This document shows, piece after piece, positions 23,343 through 34,148 of a DNA stretch of 64,000 nt (positions are counted from its first letter, which is position 1; each line of letters starts with the position of its first letter). The notes under the pieces are model-generated. The model had not been told where the DNA came from, did no database searches, and saw only the letters and a list, made by a program, of their open reading frames with translations. Made by a program: the position numbers and the translations under genes. The stretch is from Gemmatimonadota bacterium. Its GTDB lineage: Bacteria; Gemmatimonadota; Gemmatimonadetes; Gemmatimonadales; Gemmatimonadaceae. The DNA is taken from positions 124,001 through 188,000 of the forward strand of contig JADJNZ010000006.1 in assembly GCA_016714015.1 (NCBI GenBank), in the 5' to 3' direction.

Positions 23343-24326
23343 TCAGCGCGGCGGCCACGAGGTGACCGCCGCGTCGAGCCGCTCCACGAACGCCGCGATG
23401 GTACGCGCCGCGCGGTAGTAGAACCCGGGCTGGATCCGCTCCGGATCGTCGGTCGCCTTGTGATAGTCGGGGTGATCCTCGACGCCGAAGTACACGAACG
23501 GGATCCCGGCGGCGTGGAACGCGCCCTGGTCCGACTGGCCGGTCCAATCCTCGGATCCGCCGCCGCTGTCGTGCCCGAGTCTGAGCGTCACGAGCGCCTG
23601 CGGCGCCAGGGCCTCGAGGAGCGGGCGCATCCGCGGCCACGGCGTCGCGCCGGCCGCGAACAGTTCACCCTTCTCGTTGCGCGAGACCATGTCGAGGTTC
23701 ACGTTGGCGACGATCGACGCCAGCGGCACGGGCGGCGCCGCGACGAAGGCACGCGCGCCCTGCAGCCCGACCTCCTCCGCGTCCCACAACGCGAAGAGGA
23801 TCGTGTGCTCCGGCGGGTGCGCCCTGAAGTGCGCAGCCATCGCGAGCACCGCGGCGGTGCCCGACGCATTGTCATCCGCCCCGTTGAAGACCTGGCCGTT
23901 GCGTGTCCCCACATGGTCGTAGTGCGCGCTCACCACGATCACGCGTTCAGGCGCGCGCCGCCCGCGCACGAGGCCCAGGACGTTCGCGCCACGCAACGAG
24001 TCGGTCGCGTTACGCCGGGGCGGGCGCACCCACGCGTGCACGTGACGGCCGTCCACCGGCTCGAGCCCGAGTCGCCGGAACTCCGCCTCCAACCAGCCGC
24101 GCGCCTTCACGTTCTCGGGCGTCATCGCGCCGCGCCCCCCCATCGAGTCGTGCGCGAGTCGGTAGACATCCCCGATGAGGCGCGCCGAGTCGAGGGCGGG
24201 CAGCACCCCGGGCCGCGGAGCGTCCTGGGCAGTCGCCCCGGGGGTGCGCCCGCACGCGAGCAGGAAGAGGAGCCCGAGGGCGGCCGGCATGGCGCGTCGG
24301 AAGTCGCGAAGCAGTCGAGTGATCAT
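23343..24326 (-). CDS. M28-family zinc metallopeptidase, lipoprotein
   Basis: This 327-residue protein has a lipobox LLAC in the leader. The M28 two-zinc site is clear: SAHYDHVG (His, Asp), GADDNASG (bridging Asp), DAEEVGLQG (catalytic Glu and ligand), a later Asp (NLDMVS), and the final His in DHPDYHKATDD. Such enzymes are aminopeptidases or related exopeptidases in the periplasm or outer membrane. It is one of three M28 genes in this window. The stop lies 7 bases from the convergent NadR-like gene. Confidence 0.9.
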   Translation of the reverse strand: MITRLLRDFRRAMPAALGLLFLLACGRTPGATAQDAPRPGVLPALDSARLIGDVYRLAHDSMGGRGAMTPENVKARGWLEAEFRRLGLEPVDGRHVHAWVRPPRRNATDSLRGANVLGLVRGRRAPERVIVVSAHYDHVGTRNGQVFNGADDNASGTAAVLAMAAHFRAHPPEHTILFALWDAEEVGLQGARAFVAAPPVPLASIVANVNLDMVSRNEKGELFAAGATPWPRMRPLLEALAPQALVTLRLGHDSGGGSEDWTGQSDQGAFHAAGIPFVYFGVEDHPDYHKATDDPERIQPGFYYRAARTIAAFVERLDAAVTSWPPR

Positions 24327-24380
24327 GCGCGCAATCTGGTCGCGCGACCGGCAAGCCTCAATACGCGCCGGTGCGTGGCC

Positions 24381-24797
24381 TCAGCGGACCGCGACCACCA
24401 CGAGTCGCAGTTCCGGCGACCCGACCGCTCCGCCAAGTCGATTGGGCGGACGAAGCTCCTGGACCTCCACGCGCCGCCCCGCGACCGTTCGCTGGCGGGC
24501 AGCGGGCGTCGAGGCCGTCACCTCGATCTCGACGAGCACTTCCGGCTCCGGCGCGACCGTCACCCCCACCTCGACGATCGCGCGTCCTGCCCAGACGCAG
24601 ACGGCGTCGATAGGACAGGTGGAGTTCTCGATCACGCTCAAGAACCGTACGACCATGTCCGCATCTCGACTCACCGCGGAGTGCCCGACCTCGATCCAGA
24701 ACGGGTCGCCGAATCCGAAGGAGGCCTGCACCCCGGTCGGCGAGCCGCAACCGAGGGCGAGGCACAACGAGAAGAGCGGGGCAAGGCGCTTGATCAT
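24381..24797 (-). CDS. Small lipoprotein (hypothetical)
   Basis: This 138-residue protein has a signal peptide with lipobox LALGC (Cys at about residue 17). Two further Cys (STCPIDAVCVWAG) are spaced to form a disulphide; this CP-x4-CVWAG pattern appears in many small secreted lipoproteins of unknown role. The rest is predicted beta-strands. It lies about 54 bases upstream of the M28 gene on the same strand and may share a transcript. Confidence 0.6.
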   Translation of the reverse strand: MIKRLAPLFSLCLALGCGSPTGVQASFGFGDPFWIEVGHSAVSRDADMVVRFLSVIENSTCPIDAVCVWAGRAIVEVGVTVAPEPEVLVEIEVTASTPAARQRTVAGRRVEVQELRPPNRLGGAVGSPELRLVVVAVR

Positions 24798-24855
24798 GCA
24801 CGCCCTACCCCGCCCTCCCTTCCCCCGTCACTGAGGGTCCATCACGTGCCGCAGG

Positions 24856-26241
24856 TTACCAGGCGGTCACCGCTTCGAGCATGAAGCCGTTGAACTTGCC
24901 GTTGCTGCGGATGTCGCGGCGGGCGAAGCCGTCATAGGTCTGCGTCACGTACTCGGCCTTCAGCAGGAGGTTCGGGGTGAGGAACCAGCCGCCGCCGAAC
25001 TGGGTGCGGTTGACCTTCACGTCAGAGTTGTCCTGCAGGGTCGGGCCGGCACCGCTCACTCCGAGGTCACCCGCGAAGTTCGCGAGACGGCCGGCGATGT
25101 AGAGCTTGTCCGAGGGGCCGAAGCGGTAGGTCAGGTCGAACTGGTTATGCGTGATGTCGCGCGTCACCGTCTCGGCCGCCGACCGACCCTTGGCGCTCTC
25201 GATCACGCCGAAGAACTCGAGGCCGCGGAACTTGACGAACGGGTTGATCATCGTGCCGGTCATCTCGTCCGAGAACCCGGGGTTCACCGCGCCGGACGTG
25301 AAGTTGGCCGACTCGCTTGCCCGGAAGTTCTCGAGCACGTAGTAGTAGCGCGAGCCCGCGCGGTCGCCGCTGTAGATCGTGTTGCTCACCGCGCTGTTCT
25401 GGCTGCGCCACGAGCCAGTCAGGCGGACGCGGAGATCGTCGTTGACCTGGCGATCGTATCCGAGCTTGATCATGTGCGCCGGATCGCGATCGGCCGGGCG
25501 GGCCAGCTGGCCGCGGATCTCGCCGTTCGTGATCGCCGCGACGGCGAGGAAACCGTTCCGCTGGAAGACCGCCTCGGCACCTACTTCCGTCGTGAAGGCC
25601 TCGAGGATCGAGTTGCCGACGAGCGGGTTGTACATCGCCTGGCCGTTGTCGGTGCGGCGGAAGTGCTGGTCACCGTAGTTCACTTCGAAGTGGCCGATCT
25701 TGAGCGTCGTGTACTTCATGATGCTGTTGAAGAGCGGGAGGTCGAACGGCGACTCGTCGATCTGGATGAAGCCGTCCTTGACCCACGTCTCGTTGTGATG
25801 CCGCGCCGAAAGATAGCTGGTCATCTGGACGCGGATACCCGGGGCCAGCTGCGCATTGAAGATCATGTTCGCGACGGCGTTGTTGAAGCCCTTGCCGATC
25901 TCGATCAGGCGGTTGCGATCGGAGATCGCCGCGCTGCCGGCAGCACCCGGCGACGGATTGACCGCGGCGACGAACACCGAGTCGGCATCATTGGAGTGCG
26001 TGAGCCCCTGGAACTGCTGGGTGAACGCGGCACCGATCGTCATCTTGAAGCCTTCATACGTCGCGCCCGCCCGCTTCGGCGTCTCGAACATGTTGATGCC
26101 GCGCGAATCGTACGGCCGCGTGTACTGGATGACCATCGGCTGCGGGTACTTCACCTGCGCCGAGTCGAGGACCTGCGCGCCGGCCGGGGCGGCCATGGCC
26201 AGGCCGGCGACGAGAGAGAGGGCGGTACGGATGTTACGCAT
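24856..26241 (-). CDS. Porin-like outer-membrane protein (hypothetical)
   Basis: This 461-residue protein has a signal peptide ending AAPAGAQ. The mature part has regular alternating strands with many aromatic girdle residues, as in phosphate-selective or carbohydrate porins (16-18 strands), and ends in Trp, the expected barrel-terminal aromatic. Motifs such as KIGHFEVNYGDQHFRRTDN and WFLTPNLLLKAEYV fit OprP/Porin_O-like proteins. The substrate is unknown. It lies about 80 bases after the YceI-like gene. Confidence 0.7.
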   Translation of the reverse strand: MRNIRTALSLVAGLAMAAPAGAQVLDSAQVKYPQPMVIQYTRPYDSRGINMFETPKRAGATYEGFKMTIGAAFTQQFQGLTHSNDADSVFVAAVNPSPGAAGSAAISDRNRLIEIGKGFNNAVANMIFNAQLAPGIRVQMTSYLSARHHNETWVKDGFIQIDESPFDLPLFNSIMKYTTLKIGHFEVNYGDQHFRRTDNGQAMYNPLVGNSILEAFTTEVGAEAVFQRNGFLAVAAITNGEIRGQLARPADRDPAHMIKLGYDRQVNDDLRVRLTGSWRSQNSAVSNTIYSGDRAGSRYYYVLENFRASESANFTSGAVNPGFSDEMTGTMINPFVKFRGLEFFGVIESAKGRSAAETVTRDITHNQFDLTYRFGPSDKLYIAGRLANFAGDLGVSGAGPTLQDNSDVKVNRTQFGGGWFLTPNLLLKAEYVTQTYDGFARRDIRSNGKFNGFMLEAVTAW

Positions 26242-26279
26242 ATATGGGTACCTCGGGGGAAGAGACCGGCACCCGCCGG

Positions 26280-26340
26280 TCAGGGTTGGAGCTGCACAGT
26301 GGGGGAGAGACGTTCGGAACCGTTCAGGGCTGGAGCTGCA
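26280..26340. repeat. Imperfect direct repeat of a gene 3' end
   Basis: The 17-base sequence TCAGGGTTGGAGCTGCA (26280-26296) recurs with one change at 26324-26340. The second copy is the stop codon and last codons of the YceI-family gene, so the first copy looks like a small tail duplication 44 bases downstream in the transcript. Confidence 0.6.
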
Positions 26341-26917
26341 GGTCGAAGTTCACGGTGATCGTCGGATCCACCTTGAGCGCGCCCATCATCAGCTTGGGCG
26401 GCTGCACGTTCCAGTCGGTCATGAGGACCGCGTACTTGCCGGTCACGCGGAGCGCGCCGGCCGCACCGGACGCGTACTCGACCGGGAACGAGATGGGCTT
26501 CGTCACGCCGTTCAGCGTGAGCGTGCCGTTGAGCGTGCCCTTCACGGGGGCGCCGGCCGCGAGTTCGTAGCCGGTGAGCGCGAACACGATCGTGCGCTGG
26601 GTCGTGGCGTTGAGGGCCTTCATCATGTGCCCGTTCATCGTCCCGTTCTCGCAATCGAGCTTCGCGACCGGGAACGTGAGCGAGACGGTCTTCACGGCCT
26701 TCTGCGCCTTCAGGACGTTCGCAGCGGCGCCGGCCTCCGCGTCGATCACGGCGTCGATCTGCGTCGCCTTGCAGGACCAGTCGCGCACGGTCGACTTCCC
26801 GTCGAACCAGAGCTTGCTCTCGGCGCGGAGCTTGAGGGGATCGAGCAGGGGGCGCCAGGCGCCTGCGACGGCGAGCAAGAGCAGGGCGGTCGCGGCACCG
26901 CGGATTCGACTGCTCAT
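26324..26917 (-). CDS. YceI-like family protein
   Basis: This 197-residue secreted protein has an N-terminal hydrophobic leader and a YceI lipocalin-like barrel: STVRDWSCKATQ at the start, FPVAKLDCENGTMNGHMMKAL with the central conserved region, VKGTLNGTLTLNGVTKPISFPV and a final TVNFDLQL strand. Family members bind isoprenoids or amphiphiles and are often induced by envelope or acid stress. It lacks obvious enzymatic residues. The promoter region to about 27074 carries several dyads. Confidence 0.85.
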   Translation of the reverse strand: MSSRIRGAATALLLLAVAGAWRPLLDPLKLRAESKLWFDGKSTVRDWSCKATQIDAVIDAEAGAAANVLKAQKAVKTVSLTFPVAKLDCENGTMNGHMMKALNATTQRTIVFALTGYELAAGAPVKGTLNGTLTLNGVTKPISFPVEYASGAAGALRVTGKYAVLMTDWNVQPPKLMMGALKVDPTITVNFDLQLQP

Positions 26918-26993
26918 GGGGGAGTCTCCGGTCCAGGTTCACGTTCCGCGCACGGTGCGCGTTTCGTGGTATGAAGCTCGGTGTGGGGACATT

Positions 26994-27065
26994 CCCTGAC
27001 AGTAGGGCAGTACCGGAACTTTGGTCCGGTCCTTTCGGCTCTTTGGGTAGGGGGATTCCCTACCC
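26994..27065. promoter_or_regulatory. Cluster of dyads upstream of the YceI-like gene
   Basis: Three inverted repeats lie in 72 bases: CCCT-6 bases-AGGG (26994-27007), ACCGGA-7 bases-TCCGGT (about 27012-27030) and GGGTAGGG-5 bases-CCCTACCC (27045-27065). The last is only 10 bases from the stop of the next minus-strand gene, so it might serve as that gene's terminator, although no T run follows on that strand. The others look like regulator sites for the YceI-like gene. Confidence 0.4.
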
Positions 27066-27074
27066 GCCCTTACA

Positions 27075-27929
27075 CTAGTCGCAGGGGAGCGCGTCTGGGT
27101 AGCGCGGCGAGTGCGACCAACCGGTCAGCGTAAGCGTCGTGATGCCCAGGACGGGCATCCGGCTCTCGATCCGGATCGGGATGTGGCACTCCTCTGCGTA
27201 GAGGTTGATCCGGATGGTCCCGGTACCCTTGTACCGCTTGGGGTCACGCACCTCCATCTCCACGACGCGCGTCCGGAAGATCCCTGCGGCCGTACTGAGC
27301 GTCTCCTCTCCCTTCACGCGCACCACGGTCGGGTTGCGGGTGGCGTCGAAGTGCCGGTCGAACCGGAGCACGGTATCGCGCTCGAGCGGGATCGTACGCA
27401 GGAAGTAGAGGAACGACAGCTCGTCCAGCGGCATCTCGCTCCCGAGGGCGCCCGATGGACCCTCGCTGTCGCTCCATCGATGCGAGGCGCGATCGATCGT
27501 CACGCGCTCCGCGCCGTTCGAGAGCACGTGCCGTTCGGTCTTCTCGAAGCGGACGATCGCGAAGCGATGCGGGTCGAGCCAGGAGCTCGTCCGGTCGGTC
27601 GCGCGAATCGGGCCCTTCCCCGCGTTGATCTCGGAGCGCAGCCGCCAGACGCTGACCCCCTGCTCGACCACTGGGCCCTCGATCCACATGCGCCCCGTCC
27701 CCACGTCACCCAGGCGCGCGATGCGCACCTGGTAGTCGAGTGCCTCCCCGATCGCGAAGGGCAGCCGCGGCTCCACGGTACGCACCTGCGCGAACGCTGG
27801 CGCGACGACCGCGGCGGTGACCACGAGGCCGAGCGCGAGGGACGCCGCCGCAGGGGTGACGACACGGCGGACGTGGTCGGTCAGAGGGGACTCGGCGAAG
27901 AGGATGGGCACGGCGACGGAAGCTCGCAT
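27075..27929 (-). CDS. DUF3108-family protein (hypothetical)
   Basis: This 284-residue protein has a leader with a hydrophobic stretch (about 28-48) ending AFAQ. The mature part has the DUF3108 pattern: LPFAIGEALDYQVRIARLGDVGTGRM, LDELSFLYFLRTIPLERD and KGEETLSTAAGIFRTRVVEMEV. Members are periplasmic beta-rich proteins of unknown function. The ATG at 27929 is chosen because a leader follows it. The gene stands alone between the YceI-like gene and the pilC end. Confidence 0.7.
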   Translation of the reverse strand: MRASVAVPILFAESPLTDHVRRVVTPAAASLALGLVVTAAVVAPAFAQVRTVEPRLPFAIGEALDYQVRIARLGDVGTGRMWIEGPVVEQGVSVWRLRSEINAGKGPIRATDRTSSWLDPHRFAIVRFEKTERHVLSNGAERVTIDRASHRWSDSEGPSGALGSEMPLDELSFLYFLRTIPLERDTVLRFDRHFDATRNPTVVRVKGEETLSTAAGIFRTRVVEMEVRDPKRYKGTGTIRINLYAEECHIPIRIESRMPVLGITTLTLTGWSHSPRYPDALPCD

Positions 27930-28031
27930 CTGGTACCCCGGTCGACCAGCCGGGGCGTCCCCGGCCCGTTGTGGGGAATGCCCCGACGCGTCGCTGGATG
28001 GACCCGCGCGAGGCTGTCGGGCGAAATGAGA

Positions 28032-28055
28032 AGGGCGGGCCACGAGGCCCGCCCT
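28032..28055 (-). terminator. Hairpin terminator after pilC
   Basis: A 10-base perfect stem (AGGGCGGGCC and its complement) with an ACGA loop lies about 28 bases past the pilC stop on the minus strand. It ends the comEA-pilB-pilT-pilC run. Confidence 0.7.
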
Positions 28056-28082
28056 CCGTCCTACATCACCGCGCGGCCGACG

Positions 28083-29278
28083 TCACTGCACCGCGTTGAT
28101 CATGTCGAAGATCGGCAGGTACATCGCGACGACCATGCCGCCGACGACGACGCCGAGGAACACGATCATCATCGGCTCGAGGAGCGAGAGGAGGCCGGAG
28201 ACCGCGGCATCGACTTCCTCGTCGTAGAAGTCGGCGATCTTCGAGAGCATCTCGTCGAGGCCGCCGGTCTGCTCACCGACGGCGATCATCGAGATCACCA
28301 TGGGCGGGAAGACGCCCGACTTGGCGAGCGGGGCGGAGATGGTGTCACCACCGGCGATCGAGGAGCGAGAGGCGAGGATCGCGTCTGAGACGACGCGGTT
28401 GCCCGCCGTCTTGGCCGTGATCTCGAGGCCGTCGAGGATGCTGACGCCCGAGCTGATGAGCGTCCCGAGGGTGCGCGTGAAGCGCGACACGGCGGACTTG
28501 CGGAGCACGTCGCCGAGAACGGGCGCCTTGAGCATGAGGCGGTCGATCGCCAGCTGGCCGTTGGCGGTCGCGTAGTAGCTCTTGAAGCTGCGGAAGCCGA
28601 CGAAGCCGGCGATGATGAGCGCCCACCAGTAGCCCTGCAGGAACTCCGAGAGCGCGATGACGATGCGCGTCGGGAGCGGCAGGGCGAGGCCCACGGAAGC
28701 GAACATGCTCTGGAACGTCGGGATGACGAACAGGAGCAGCACGGTGATCGCCGTACCGGCGACCCCCATGATGACGCCGGGGTAGATCATCGCGCCCTTC
28801 ACCTTGCGGACGAGGGCGTCGTTCTTCTCCATGAACGTCGCGAGACGCATCAGGATGGTGTCCAGGATGCCGCCGGCCTCGCCGGCCGCGACCATGTTCA
28901 CGTAGAGCTCGGTGAACGCGTTCGGGTGCTTGGCGAGCGCGTCGGCGACGGTGTGGCCCGACTCGACGTCGAACACCACCTGCCGCGTCACGTTCTGGAG
29001 GACCGGGTTCTCCGACTGCTTCGAGAGGATGTCGAGCGCCTGCACGAGCGGCAGGCCCGAATTGATCATCGTCGAGAACTGTCGCGTGAAGATCACGATG
29101 TCGCGCATCGCGATCGACCCCTTCGTCTTGCTCGGGGTCTTCGACTGCTCTTCGACCTTGACGACGTTCATGCGCATCTTCTTCAGCTGCGCGACGGCGT
29201 CGTCCTTGCTCGAGGCCTCGATCGTGGCGCTCTTGAGCTCGCCCCGGCGGTGCGGGCGGTGTAGGAAAAGGCGGGCAT
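28083..29278 (-). CDS. pilC: Type IV pilus inner-membrane platform protein PilC, apparent frameshift near codon 11
   Basis: PilC/GspF is the membrane platform of the pilus, with two repeated GspF domains. Both are present: first around FTRQFSTMINSGLPLVQAL, second around FTRTLGTLISSGVSILDGL, with three or four membrane helices. The uninterrupted frame starts only at 29177 (MRMNVVK). Upstream, an ATG at 29278 with AGGAG in front reads MPAFSYTART, the usual PilC start. The missing middle (GELKSATIEASSKDDAVAQLKK) is encoded in the other frame. A single C lost in a C/G run near 29247 explains this: either a sequencing error or a real mutation. Confidence 0.85.
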
Positions 29279-29301
29279 GGGGTCTCCTGGTTACGAGGGG
29301 C

Positions 29302-30462
29302 TCAGCGGCGGCCCGCGCCGCCGGCCATCGGGCCGGACTTCGCGGAGGCCGACGGACCCTCCTCGATGGCGGTCTTGCCGATCATGCGGAGGAACTCGTT
29401 CGGGTCGCCCGAGACGCGGAGGCATTCCTCCTCCGTCACCTCCTTGGCGACGTACAGCTGGTAGAGCGCATCATTGAGCGTCTGCATGCCGAACTTCTTG
29501 CCGGACTGCATCGACGAGTAGATCTGGTGGATCTTGTCGTCGCGGATGAGCGCACGGATGGCCGGCGTGACCACGAGGATCTCCGCCGCCATCACCCGCC
29601 CCTTGCCGGTGCGCTTGGGGAGCAGCGTCTGCGTGATGATGCCCTCGAGCACGAACGCGAGTTGGGCGCGGACCTGCGCCTGCTGGTGGCTCGGGAAGAC
29701 GTCGATGATGCGGTTGATCGCCTCGGCCGCCGAGTTGGTGTGCAGCGTGGCGAACGCGAGGTGACCCGTCTCGGCGATGGTGAGGCCGGCGTGGATCGTC
29801 TCGTGGTCGCGCATCTCGCCCACGAGCACCACGTCGGGATCCTCGCGGAGCGCGTACTTGAGGGCATTGCCGAACGACTTCGTGTCGCTCCCGACCTCGC
29901 GCTGGTTGACGATGCAACCCTGGTGCTTGTGGATGAACTCGATCGGGTCCTCGACCGTGAGGATGTGCCCCTTCCGCTCGCGGTTGATCTTGTCGATCAT
30001 CGCGGCGAGCGTCGTCGACTTGCCCGAGCCGGTGGGACCGGTGACGAGCACCAGACCGCGCGGCTTCTCCGCGAGCTTGGCGATCACCGGCGGCAGGTTG
30101 AGGTCGGCGAACGTCTTGATGTTGAACGGGATCTGGCGCATCACGATCGAGACGCAACCGCGCTGCTTGAAGCAGTTGCCGCGGAAGCGCGCGAGGTTCT
30201 GGATGCCGAACGAGAAGTCGAGCTCGTCCTCCATCTCGAAGCGCTTCTTCTGGTTCTCGGTGAGCACCGAGTACGCGAGCTGCAGCGTGTCCTTCGGCTG
30301 GAGGATCACCTCCTGCCGGGACGACTGGATGTCCCCGTCGATGCGGAGCTTGGGGCGGTCGCCCGCGGTGATGTGCAGGTCGGACGCGCCGCGCTCGATC
30401 ATCTCCTCGAGGAGGACGCGGAGGTTGACCTGGGGGGCGGCAGCGGAGGCGGGGGCGGTCAT
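29302..30462 (-). CDS. pilT: Type IV pilus retraction ATPase PilT
   Basis: This 386-residue secretion ATPase has the PilT N-terminal domain (LEEMIERGASDLHITAGDRP), Walker A GPTGSGKST, Asp box, Walker B VGEMRD, His box LHTNSAAEAINRI and the retraction-specific AIRxLIR motif, here as AIRALIRDDK. PilT hexamers depolymerise the pilus. There are no tetracysteine motifs, as expected. It lies between pilB and pilC. A variable tail (about 360-386) is Gly/Ala-rich. Confidence 0.97.
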   Translation of the reverse strand: MTAPASAAAPQVNLRVLLEEMIERGASDLHITAGDRPKLRIDGDIQSSRQEVILQPKDTLQLAYSVLTENQKKRFEMEDELDFSFGIQNLARFRGNCFKQRGCVSIVMRQIPFNIKTFADLNLPPVIAKLAEKPRGLVLVTGPTGSGKSTTLAAMIDKINRERKGHILTVEDPIEFIHKHQGCIVNQREVGSDTKSFGNALKYALREDPDVVLVGEMRDHETIHAGLTIAETGHLAFATLHTNSAAEAINRIIDVFPSHQQAQVRAQLAFVLEGIITQTLLPKRTGKGRVMAAEILVVTPAIRALIRDDKIHQIYSSMQSGKKFGMQTLNDALYQLYVAKEVTEEECLRVSGDPNEFLRMIGKTAIEEGPSASAKSGPMAGGAGRR

Positions 30463-30496
30463 TCGGTGACGACGGAGGATGGGGGGAGGAGGACCG

Positions 30497-32326
<1,830 letters not shown>

Positions 32327-32366
32327 GCGTGTGGGGTCCCGATAGGTACGGACGGTATACGGCGCG

Positions 32367-32395
32367 CCCCCGGTCGGCGCGGCGCCGACCCGGGG
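32367..32395 (-). terminator. Strong hairpin between the comEA-like gene and pilB
   Basis: The inner stem GGTCGGCGC/GCGCCGACC (32372-32390) is extended by four more C-G pairs after one mismatch. It lies in the 106-base gap between the ComEA-like stop and the pilB ATG. There is no T run on either strand, so it may be an attenuator or processing site rather than a terminator. Confidence 0.4.
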
Positions 32396-32432
32396 AAGAA
32401 TGCGTGAAGGTGCCCGCGCAGACGCGATGGTG

Positions 32433-33008
32433 TCAAGGACGACGACCGCGGCTCGCGAGCGGAACCTCCGTGTCGGGAGGACGAGGCGAACCGGAAAACG
32501 TGACATGCGGCCGAAGCCGCTCAGCCAGCGCCGGTCCGATCCCACGGACCTGATCGAGCGCATCCATGGAGCCGAACGGGCCAAGTCGCGCGCGCTCCTC
32601 CACGATCCGCGCCGCCAGCGCCGGTCCGATCCCGGGCAGGCGATCCAGTTCGTCGACCGTGGCCAGGTCCACGTCGATGGGTTCCATCGACGGTTCGGGG
32701 CTCGCCGTGCGCGGCGGCCGCGGCGCGGGAGATGGACGAGTGCGAAGCAGCGGAGAGGGCGCCGCCGGAGGACCGGCGGACGAGTCGCGCTGCCCCGGTC
32801 CGCGCCTCCCGGACCCTCCGGTCCTCGACCGACGATGCCCCCCGCTGGCGATGACCGAGTCGACGCGGGCGAGCTGGTCCGCGAGCGCGGCAGTCGCCGC
32901 CGGGGCGGCCGCGGGGTGGTCGATCGCGCGCCACCCGCGGACGCCGGCACCGAGCGCGGCGACCGCGGCGACGAAGATCAGGGCTTGGCGTTCGGCAGGC
33001 GTCGGCAC
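32433..33008 (-). CDS. ComEA-like helix-hairpin-helix DNA-binding protein
   Basis: This 191-residue protein has an N-terminal membrane anchor (about 8-25), a Pro/Arg/Ser-rich linker (about 45-108) and a C-terminal tandem helix-hairpin-helix domain: DLATVDELDRLPGIGPALAARIVEERARLGPF then ALDQVRGIGPALAERL. ComEA captures incoming DNA in the periplasm during transformation. The gene precedes pilB, pilT and pilC, so pilus and DNA uptake may be linked in this organism. No comEC is present in the window. Confidence 0.85.
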   Translation of the reverse strand: MPTPAERQALIFVAAVAALGAGVRGWRAIDHPAAAPAATAALADQLARVDSVIASGGHRRSRTGGSGRRGPGQRDSSAGPPAAPSPLLRTRPSPAPRPPRTASPEPSMEPIDVDLATVDELDRLPGIGPALAARIVEERARLGPFGSMDALDQVRGIGPALAERLRPHVTFSGSPRPPDTEVPLASRGRRP

Positions 33009-33143
33009 CGGGAAACGCTACGACTCGCCTTCAACTACAGTCGCACCGAATCACTGCGAGCGTAATCAATGAAGCGCCGCTCAACTCCGAACGCGTTCCT
33101 TCGAGTGCCCTATTTATAGGCCTATTATGTCTTCACACTGTTT

Positions 33144-34148
33144 CTACATTCCGCGAATAACAGCCAGCGCGACGTCCCCCACGAGCTGGAGCGTCCGCTG
33201 CGACACCTTGTCCGCAGTGTCCCCCGTCCGGTGGTGCCACGGGTAGTCGAGGTCAATCACGTCAATCACGCGGAGTCCCTTTCGAAGCAAAGGAAGGTGG
33301 TCGTCCGTGATGGCGATTCCCTGGCGATTGGTGAACGCGCCGCCATATCCCAGCTGCTGGGCGGTGGTCCACACTCGCTGCACCACCTCCGGTGCCCCCT
33401 GCACCGAGTTCGCCTCCTGCTCGAAGACGGGGACCGAGTCGCCCACCATGTCCCACAGGACGCCTGCCACGGGGGCGTATCCGGGCTCCGGCAGGTGCTC
33501 CGCGAACCAGGTCGACCCGATGAGCACATCGGTGTTGGTGTCGAAGCTGCCCCAATCCTCCCCGTCCACCAGGAGGAGATCCACCCCGACCGACGGGGGG
33601 GTCCGCTTCAGCGCCTCCGCGACGCCGAGCAGGATCGCGACGCCGGAGGCTCCGTCATTCCCTCCGGGGACGGGGAGTGCCGCCTGCGCCGGATCAGACT
33701 CCATTTCCGCGGTCGGGCGCGAATCCCAGTGGGCGACGTAGAGCACGCGCCGCGCCTCATGGGGCCGGAATCGCGCCAGGATGTTCCGCATCGGCAGCCG
33801 CTGGCCATCGACCGTGACGTGGGTCCACTGTTGGACCATCACCGTATCCGCGCGTCGCCGAAGTTCGGCGACGAGCCAGTCACCCGCGGCGCGATGGGCC
33901 GCCGAGCCCGGCACCCGCGCACCGAACCCGAGCTGCTTCACGACACTGGCCATCGCCGCAGCGCCATCGAACTCGACCCCCTGGCTAGCGCCAGCGCCCG
34001 TCGACGAGGCGCGCTGGTCGGCGCGCGAGGCGGCGTCAGCCCCGCTGCACGCCGCGGCGACGAGCAGGGAGCCCCCGAAGAGCACCGCGGACCCGAGCAT
34101 CCCTCGGCGGCGGGGGGGACGCGGGATGGTCGAGGAGCAGGAGAGCAT
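33144..34148 (-). CDS. M28-family metalloenzyme, glutaminyl-peptide cyclotransferase-like
   Basis: This 334-residue protein has an Arg-rich leader and a lipobox-like VAAAC. Zinc-site motifs are AHWDSRP, GGNDGASGVA, DGEDWG and a final His in YPWHHRTGDTADK. The DGEDWG and HHRTGDT pattern is that of bacterial glutaminyl cyclases rather than ordinary M28 aminopeptidases. Cyclases convert N-terminal Gln to pyroglutamate. The call between cyclase and peptidase is by motif only. It is divergent from lptF. Confidence 0.8.
   Translation of the reverse strand: MLSCSSTIPRPPRRRGMLGSAVLFGGSLLVAAACSGADAASRADQRASSTGAGASQGVEFDGAAAMASVVKQLGFGARVPGSAAHRAAGDWLVAELRRRADTVMVQQWTHVTVDGQRLPMRNILARFRPHEARRVLYVAHWDSRPTAEMESDPAQAALPVPGGNDGASGVAILLGVAEALKRTPPSVGVDLLLVDGEDWGSFDTNTDVLIGSTWFAEHLPEPGYAPVAGVLWDMVGDSVPVFEQEANSVQGAPEVVQRVWTTAQQLGYGGAFTNRQGIAITDDHLPLLRKGLRVIDVIDLDYPWHHRTGDTADKVSQRTLQLVGDVALAVIRGM

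Noticed and set aside
29240..29255. Programmed ribosomal frameshift in pilC
   Set aside because: There is no slippery heptamer of known type or clear stimulator; a single-base loss is the simpler explanation.
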